Positions 6,681-10,966 of a stretch of DNA of 10,966 nt are shown here, piece after piece (positions within the stretch are counted from its first letter, which is position 1; every line of letters begins with the position of its first letter). This DNA comes from Bacillota bacterium (GTDB lineage: Bacteria > Bacillota > Clostridia > Clostridiales > Clostridiaceae), in NCBI GenBank assembly GCA_023445445.1, contig JAEXLD010000056.1, positions 1 to 10,966 of the forward strand, written 5' to 3'. The translations under genes were made by a program, and so were the position numbers. The notes beneath the pieces are model-generated. The model was given only the letters and a program-made list of their open reading frames with translations. It was not told the origin of the DNA and made no database searches.

Positions 6681-7445
6681 ATGATTGATAAATTAATAAA
6701 AAAATACAAAAAAATAAATTTTATTTTCTTAGATACCTTAAACTCTACTAATACATATTGTAAGAAAATAAGTGAAAATGAATTTACTAAAGATACTGTA
6801 GTAATAGCTGATACTCAAAGTCAAGGAAAAGGAACAAAAGGTCGTAGTTGGATTTCCCCTAAAGGAAAAGGCCTTTGGTTTTCAATATTATTAAAACCTT
6901 CTGTACAGTTAAAGGATATAAATTTCTTAACTATTTTAACTTCTACAGCTTTACATAATACTTTTTTAGATTTTGGTATAACAACTAAAATAAAATGGCC
7001 AAATGATATTTACTTAAATTCAAAAAAATTATGCGGAATACTTACAGAATCAAAAATTTCTAACAATAAAGTTGAATATGTAATTATTGGTGTAGGAATA
7101 AATATTAATTTACAATTAAATGATTTTAGTGATGAATTAAAAAACAAAGCAACTTCACTATTAATTTCAACTGGAAAATCTTTCGATAGGGAAGAAATTT
7201 TAAATAAATTCTTAGAAAACTTTTATGAACAATATAATGAATTAATAAATGGACATAAAGATAAAATTCTAAAAATATATAGAACTAATTCACTAATACT
7301 TAATAGAGAAGTTAACTTAGAATACAAGAATTCTATAAGAAAAGTTATCCCAATAGATATTTTAGAAGATGGCTCTCTCTTAATTAAAAACTCAAATGAT
7401 GAAATAGAAAAAATAATTTCTGGAGAAATATCTGTCAGATTATAA
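6681..7445 (+). CDS. birA: Biotin--[acetyl-CoA-carboxylase] ligase, monofunctional
   Basis: A 254-residue enzyme that makes biotinyl-5'-AMP and attaches biotin to the AccB lysine. The catalytic domain starts at once: STNTYCK (22-28), the biotin/ATP loop QGKGTKGRSW (48-57), GLWFSILLKP (64-73), KWPNDI (105-110), catalytic Lys116 in KKLCGILTE and GVGININ (137-143). A small C-terminal SH3-like domain follows (about 205-254) with DGSLLI and the final GEISVR. The N-terminal winged-helix repressor domain of bifunctional BirA (about 60 residues) is absent and the upstream DNA does not encode it, so this is a class I ligase that cannot repress biotin genes itself. The loop reads GKGTKG where E. coli BirA has GRGRRG, placing Thr at the Arg118 position. 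The ribosome binding site is GTGGTGG, 10 bases upstream. It faces the acc operon. Confidence 0.95.
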   Translation: MIDKLIKKYKKINFIFLDTLNSTNTYCKKISENEFTKDTVVIADTQSQGKGTKGRSWISPKGKGLWFSILLKPSVQLKDINFLTILTSTALHNTFLDFGITTKIKWPNDIYLNSKKLCGILTESKISNNKVEYVIIGVGININLQLNDFSDELKNKATSLLISTGKSFDREEILNKFLENFYEQYNELINGHKDKILKIYRTNSLILNREVNLEYKNSIRKVIPIDILEDGSLLIKNSNDEIEKIISGEISVRL

Positions 7446-7475
7446 TTCTTTTAGTTTATAGAAAGGAGTACAACT

Positions 7476-7916
7476 ATGTTTTTTAATACTGATTTTCTTA
7501 TTAGTGATGAAATTTTTCTTAAGTTAGATCGAACAGTAAATGCTGATGAAAAAAAACAGTGGCTGCCAGCTTATCATTTTAATATTTGTAAGTTAGATGG
7601 TACAGTAGTAGGAAATTGTGATTTACGTATTGGCCATAATTTAAATACGTACTATGGCGGAAATATTGGTTATACTATAAAGCCAGAATATAGAGGAAAT
7701 CATTTTGCAGCAAAGGCATGTTTCCTATTATTTGAATTAGCCAAAAAGCATGATATGAAGTATATAATAATTACTTGTAATCCAAATAATAAAGCCTCAA
7801 GAAAAACTTGTGAATATGCAGGTGGGGTATTAGAAAAAATAATTCATTTACCTATTGATAATGAGATGTATCTCCAAGGTTCAAAAGAAAAATGCATATA
7901 TAAATTTATGTTATAA
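7476..7916 (+). CDS. GNAT-family N-acetyltransferase
   Basis: A 146-residue protein of the Gcn5-related acetyltransferase fold, which transfers acetyl from acetyl-CoA to an amine. Visible parts: GTVVGNCDLRIG (42-53) as the central beta-strands, NIGYTIKPEYRG (63-74) leading into the acetyl-CoA pyrophosphate loop YRGNHFAAKA (72-81), helix AKKHDMKYI, then TCNPNNKASRKTCEYAGG (100-117), where the Asn-x-x-Ser and CEYAGG pattern is like RimJ/RimL-type members. The N-terminal strand region is short, so length is at the low end of the family. The acceptor substrate cannot be inferred. The ATG has a strong AGAAAGGAG site. It begins 30 bases after birA on the same strand with no terminator between them, so the two are probably co-transcribed, though no biochemical link is evident. 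Confidence 0.88.
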   Translation: MFFNTDFLISDEIFLKLDRTVNADEKKQWLPAYHFNICKLDGTVVGNCDLRIGHNLNTYYGGNIGYTIKPEYRGNHFAAKACFLLFELAKKHDMKYIIITCNPNNKASRKTCEYAGGVLEKIIHLPIDNEMYLQGSKEKCIYKFML

Positions 7917-7929
7917 ATATCCTTTTGTG

Positions 7930-7955
7930 GTGACTTGGAACGCATGTGAAGTCAC
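7930..7955 (+). repeat. Small hairpin downstream of the GNAT gene
   Basis: GTGACTT (7930-7936) and AAGTCAC (7949-7955) form a perfect 7-bp stem with a 12-base loop, starting 13 bases after the GNAT stop codon. There is no T-tract after it. Its TTTTG..G.GACTTGGA core (7923-7939) recurs without gaps at 8026-8042 inside the larger hairpin, so the two may derive from one element. Confidence 0.5.
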
Positions 7956-7970
7956 AATTAATATAACTCT

Positions 7971-7995
7971 GAAACTCCGAACATTGAGGAGTTTC
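7971..7995 (+). terminator. Probable terminator of birA-GNAT
   Basis: GAAACTCC (7971-7978) and GGAGTTTC (7988-7995) make a perfect 8-bp stem with a 9-base loop, followed by the pyrimidine-rich TTCCTTC. The tail is not a clean T-run, so termination may be weak. It is the best candidate for the plus-strand transcript. Confidence 0.5.
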
Positions 7996-8009
7996 TTCCT
8001 TCAGTATGA

Positions 8010-8079
8010 AAGGGGAGAAATATCATTTTGATGCGACTTGGAGCCTGCGACGGAGCACTCAAAATGATATTTTCCCCTT
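8010..8079. repeat. Large hairpin with a GC-rich loop between the GNAT gene and accA
   Basis: Arms 8010-8031 and 8059-8079 pair over 21 bp with one bulged base (AAGGGG and AATATCATTTTGA parts visible in both). The 27-base loop is far richer in G and C than its surroundings and contains a degenerate tandem repeat, TGCGACTTGGAGC then TGCGACGGAGC. It ends 2 bases past the accA stop codon, so it can serve as the 3' end of the acc mRNA and, on the other strand, a backstop for birA-GNAT. Neither side has a strong T-tract. It looks like an intergenic palindromic repeat, which I cannot name. Confidence 0.65.
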
Positions 8080-8081
8080 AT

Positions 8082-8873
8082 TTATTTAAATTTTCTAAAC
8101 CTTTGATACCTTTCTTCTAATAATATATCCTTTGGTTTATTAAGTAAAATTTTAAATTCTTTAATTAATTCATCCTTCATAGAACTTGCAACTAAATCTA
8201 AATTTTTATGAGCTCCTCCCTTTGGTTCTTTTATTATTTTTTCAATTATTCCTCTTTCTAATAACTCATAGGCGGTTATTCCCATAATTTCTGCAACTTC
8301 CTTTGATTTTGATGGATCTTTTAATAATATTGATGCAAATCCTTCAGGTGATAATATAGAATAAACAGAGTTTTCCAGCATCCACACTCTATCTCCACAG
8401 GCTAATGCAATTGCTCCACCACTTCCACCTTCTCCAATTATTATAGAAATTATAGGCACAGTAATTCTACATATCTCCATTAGATTTCTAGCAATGGCTT
8501 CCCCTTGCCCTCTTTCTTCTGCTTCTATTCCACAATAGGCTCCTGAAGTATTAATAAAGCATACAATTGGTCTATTAAATTTCTCTGCTTGCTTCATTAG
8601 TCTTAAGGCTTTTCTATATCCTTCTGGATAGGGAGAACCAAAGTTTCTCTCCATATTTTCCTTTAAATCTTTCCCTTTTTGAATTCCTATTATAGTTGTA
8701 GGCCTACCATTTAAAAGCCCTATTCCTCCAATAATTGATTTATCATCCCTAAAGATTCTATCTCCATGTAATTCAAAAAAGTTAGTAAATATTTTACTTA
8801 TATATTCTAGTGCAGTTGGTCTTTCTATCATTCTTGCAATTAATAATCTATCATAAGCCTTAATATCCTTCAC
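8082..8873 (-). CDS. accA: Acetyl-CoA carboxylase carboxyltransferase, alpha subunit
   Basis: A 263-residue subunit that with AccD moves CO2 from carboxybiotin to acetyl-CoA, giving malonyl-CoA. Crotonase-like fold markers are present: GDRIFRDDKSIIGGI (37-51), RNFGSPYPEGYRKALRLM (76-93), SGAYCGIEAEERGQGEAIARN (from 110), the oxyanion-forming GEGGSGGA (147-154), SPEGFASIL (175-183) and EPKGGAH (216-222). It lacks the N-terminal extension of about 55 residues found in E. coli AccA (319 residues), as other short Firmicute AccA proteins do. The loop reads NTSGAYCG where E. coli has DTPGAYPG. The start codon is GTG (8873-8871), preceded by a strong AGGGAGGGG that overlaps the accD end, with only 2 bases between the genes. 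Last gene of the operon in the window. Confidence 0.95.
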   Translation of the reverse strand: MKDIKAYDRLLIARMIERPTALEYISKIFTNFFELHGDRIFRDDKSIIGGIGLLNGRPTTIIGIQKGKDLKENMERNFGSPYPEGYRKALRLMKQAEKFNRPIVCFINTSGAYCGIEAEERGQGEAIARNLMEICRITVPIISIIIGEGGSGGAIALACGDRVWMLENSVYSILSPEGFASILLKDPSKSKEVAEIMGITAYELLERGIIEKIIKEPKGGAHKNLDLVASSMKDELIKEFKILLNKPKDILLEERYQRFRKFK

Positions 8874-8875
8874 AA

Positions 8876-9733
8876 CTACCCCTCCCTAACTATATGAAAA
8901 TTAAGAAGAGCTGAAAGAGCTATTTTTAAATTCTCTCTTTTAATAATATTATCTATAAATCCATGTTCTAATAAAAATTCTGCACTTTGAAAATCTTCTG
9001 GTAATTTTTCTTTTATGGTTCCTTCAATTACTCTTCTTCCTGCAAAACCAACTAAAGCCTTTGGTTCTGCTAATATTATATCTCCTAGCATTGCAAAACT
9101 TGCTGTTACCCCTCCTGTTGTTGGATCTGTTAATACAGTTATATATAGTAGCCCTGCTTCACTATGTCTTGATAATGCATTACTTACCTTTGCCATTTGC
9201 ATAAGGGATAATATTCCCTCTTGCATCCTTGCTCCACCTGAAGCAGTAAATATAATTATTGGTAGCCTTCTTTTTGTAGCTTCTTCTACTGCAATAGTTA
9301 GCTTTTCTCCTACCACTGTTCCCATGCTCCCCATTAAAAAATTAGAATCCATAACAGCAATAATTGCTTTGTTGCCACCTATTTCACCTTCACCAGTTAC
9401 TACTGCCTCATTTGTACCACTTTTATCTTCATTTAGCTTTAATTTCTCTTCATAGTTTGGAAAATCCATTGGATTTTTTGACTTCATATATTTATTGAAT
9501 TCCTTAAAAGTTCCTTTATCACAAATTTGTTTAATTCTTTCATAACTACCAATCCTAAAATGATAGTTACAATTAGTACAAACATTATAATTTTCCTCTA
9601 AGGATTTTTTGTACAAGATTTTCCCACAATTACTACATTTTATCCAAGTTCCATCTGGAACTACTGGTATATCTTTTTCTTCTAAATTAGTTATGTTTAT
9701 AACTCCATATTGTCTTTTTTTAAAAATCCCCAT
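8876..9733 (-). CDS. accD: Acetyl-CoA carboxylase carboxyltransferase, beta subunit
   Basis: A 285-residue partner of AccA. An N-terminal four-cysteine zinc ribbon is intact (CSNC at 33-36 and CTNC at 52-55); in the family this domain binds zinc and can bind nucleic acid. The crotonase-like core follows with FTASGGARMQEG (162-173), LTDPTTGGVTASFAMLGD (201-218) and AEPKALVGFAGRRVIE (222-237), the acetyl-CoA site. Length matches the family. The ATG at 9733 has only a modest site (TTGGTG) and starts 13 bases after the accC stop codon, so translation may depend on coupling. The stop codon is TAG. Confidence 0.96.
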   Translation of the reverse strand: MGIFKKRQYGVINITNLEEKDIPVVPDGTWIKCSNCGKILYKKSLEENYNVCTNCNYHFRIGSYERIKQICDKGTFKEFNKYMKSKNPMDFPNYEEKLKLNEDKSGTNEAVVTGEGEIGGNKAIIAVMDSNFLMGSMGTVVGEKLTIAVEEATKRRLPIIIFTASGGARMQEGILSLMQMAKVSNALSRHSEAGLLYITVLTDPTTGGVTASFAMLGDIILAEPKALVGFAGRRVIEGTIKEKLPEDFQSAEFLLEHGFIDNIIKRENLKIALSALLNFHIVREG

Positions 9734-9746
9734 ATTTTTTCACCAA

Positions 9747-10966
9747 CTATAAATTGTATTCTTTGCTTATAAAACTAGTATCATAGTCTCCTAAGCGAAA
9801 CTTTTTATTATTTAAAATATCTATCTGAAAATCTATATTATTGTCAATTCCTTCAATTACAAATTCATCTAATGCTCTTAGCATCTTATTAATAGCCTCT
9901 TCTCTATTTTTTCCATATGCTATTAATTTTCCAATCATGGAATCATAAGTTGGCGGTATAGTATATCCTGTAAATACAGCAGTATCTACTCTTATTCCAT
10001 TACCACCAGGTAAATTTAAAAATTCTATTTTTCCTGGAGAGGGTATAAATCCCCTGCTAGGATTTTCAGCATTTATTCTACATTCAATAGCATGCCCTTT
10101 AATTTTAATGTCATCTTGAGAGAAACTTAATCTTTCTCCATTAGCTATATTTATTTGTTCCTTTACTATATCTATAGATGTCACCATCTCTGTTATGGGA
10201 TGCTCTACTTGTATTCTAGTATTCATCTCCATAAAATAAAAATCTCCATGCTTATCTACTAAAAATTCTATAGTACCAGCATTTACATAATTAACTGCTT
10301 TTGCAGCATTAATAGCTGCCTTTCCCATTTCTCTTCTAAGGCTTTCACTTAATATTGTTGATGGAGCTTCTTCTAATACCTTTTGATTTCTTCTTTGAAC
10401 AGTGCAATCTCTTTCTCCTAAGTGAACTATATTACCATGTTCATCTCCCAAAATTTGAAATTCAATATGTCTAGGATTTTCTATAAACTTTTCAATATAA
10501 ATTGTATCGTCTCCAAAATTTACTTTAGCTTCAGTTTTGGCAGTTAAATAAGCATTTTCCAAATCATTTTTACAATGAACTATTCTTATTCCTTTACCGC
10601 CTCCCCCTAAAGCTGCTTTTATCATTACTGGATATCCTATTTCTTCTGCTTCTAAATATGCATCATCTAAATTTTTTACTATGCCATTGCTTCCTGGTAT
10701 TATTGGAACCCCTGCATTTTTCATAATTTCTCTAGCCCTAGACTTATCTCCCATTATTCCAATAGTCCTACTAGTAGGTCCAATAAATTTAATATTACAT
10801 TCTTCACATATTGCAGCAAACTCCGAATTTTCAGATAGGAATCCAAAACCTGGATGTATTGCATTGCATTTAGTAATTACTGCTGCACTTATAATATTAC
10901 TTTCATTTAAATATGAGTCCTTAGATTTAGGTTTTCCAACACAGATAGCTTCATCTGCTAACTGGG
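9747..10966 (-). CDS. accC: Acetyl-CoA carboxylase, biotin carboxylase subunit (5' end outside window)
   Basis: The frame stays open to the right edge, showing 405 residues of a protein usually near 447, so about 40 N-terminal residues are missing. An internal Met at 10754 is not the start: the 70 codons before it encode the family sequence HPGFGFLSEN and FIGPTSRTIGI. AccC uses ATP and bicarbonate to carboxylate biotin on AccB. ATP-grasp features, numbered from the first visible residue: ALGGGGKGIRIVH (118-130), EKFIENPRHIEFQ (158-170), HLGERDCTVQRRNQK (181-195), the metal and biotin-site block MEMNTRIQVEHPITE (245-259), then GHAIECRINAENP and the biotin carboxylase C-terminal domain. The stop codon is TAG. 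First of three acc genes here; accB is probably further upstream. Confidence 0.96.
   Translation of the reverse strand, partial: QLADEAICVGKPKSKDSYLNESNIISAAVITKCNAIHPGFGFLSENSEFAAICEECNIKFIGPTSRTIGIMGDKSRAREIMKNAGVPIIPGSNGIVKNLDDAYLEAEEIGYPVMIKAALGGGGKGIRIVHCKNDLENAYLTAKTEAKVNFGDDTIYIEKFIENPRHIEFQILGDEHGNIVHLGERDCTVQRRNQKVLEEAPSTILSESLRREMGKAAINAAKAVNYVNAGTIEFLVDKHGDFYFMEMNTRIQVEHPITEMVTSIDIVKEQINIANGERLSFSQDDIKIKGHAIECRINAENPSRGFIPSPGKIEFLNLPGGNGIRVDTAVFTGYTIPPTYDSMIGKLIAYGKNREEAINKMLRALDEFVIEGIDNNIDFQIDILNNKKFRLGDYDTSFISKEYNL

Noticed and set aside
3676..8018. A 16-base identity, AGTATGAAAGGGGAGA, between the lipoprotein leader (minus strand) and 8003-8018 (plus strand)
   Set aside because: Most of it is a Shine-Dalgarno-like purine run in A/T-rich DNA, so a chance match is quite possible; no further similarity extends on either side.
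8031..8120. Possible 29-codon plus-strand small gene starting ATG after AAGGGGAG
   Set aside because: The start lies inside the large hairpin, the SD-to-ATG distance (13 bases) is long, and the frame runs antisense into accA; no sign of selection as a protein.
9015..9455. Plus-strand open frame of 146 codons inside accD
   Set aside because: It lies wholly antisense to a highly conserved gene, has low-complexity Ser/Pro/Ile content and no ribosome binding site; a shadow frame.
10743..10754. accC starting at the internal ATG at 10754
   Set aside because: The 70 codons upstream, up to the window edge, encode conserved biotin carboxylase sequence, so the true start lies outside the window.
1..10966. 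Mobile elements, CRISPR arrays, tRNA or rRNA genes
   Set aside because: No transposase or integrase sequence, no regularly spaced repeats and no tRNA or rRNA signatures were seen on either strand.

Overview
The window is strongly AT-rich DNA with short intergenic gaps, clear GGAGG-type ribosome binding sites and intrinsic terminators. Its gene content (compact acc operon, monofunctional biotin ligase, VanS/PhoR-like kinase, APC permease) points to a low-GC Firmicute, most likely Clostridium sensu stricto. Species cannot be fixed from the sequence alone.

Layout, left to right. (1) 1-431: the first codons of a minus-strand gene that leaves the window, then a gene-free upstream region. (2) 432-1835, minus: an APC-superfamily amino-acid permease resembling YjeM, with a promoter and a strong hairpin in front of it. 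(3) 1951-5846, minus: a probable four-gene operon read right to left, made of an OmpR-type response regulator, a membrane histidine kinase overlapping it by 14 bases, a predicted lipoprotein and an ASCH-domain protein. It ends at the hairpin at 1861-1903. A near-identical 20-base motif with a 21-base direct repeat lies about 50 bases upstream of both the regulator and the lipoprotein, and is a candidate binding site for the regulator. (4) 6000-6494, minus: dCMP deaminase with its own terminator. (5) 6495-6680: a divergent promoter region carrying a perfect 13-base palindrome and a 19-base inverted repeat. (6) 6681-7916, plus: biotin-protein ligase without a DNA-binding domain, followed by a GNAT acetyltransferase. 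(7) 7917-8081: a structured convergent intergenic region with three hairpins. (8) 8082-10966, minus: accC (cut by the window edge), accD and accA of acetyl-CoA carboxylase.

Functional links. AccC, AccD and AccA are three of the four acetyl-CoA carboxylase subunits, which make malonyl-CoA for fatty acid synthesis. The biotin ligase transcribed toward them would biotinylate the missing fourth subunit, AccB, probably encoded just beyond the right edge. The two-component system, lipoprotein and ASCH protein look like an envelope-signal module of unknown stimulus.

Most of the window is ordinary core genome. No mobile element, CRISPR array, RNA gene or clear new defence or biosynthetic system was seen. 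The unexplained material is regulatory: the paired motif in the two-component operon, the two dyads between comEB and birA, and the structured element between the GNAT gene and accA.
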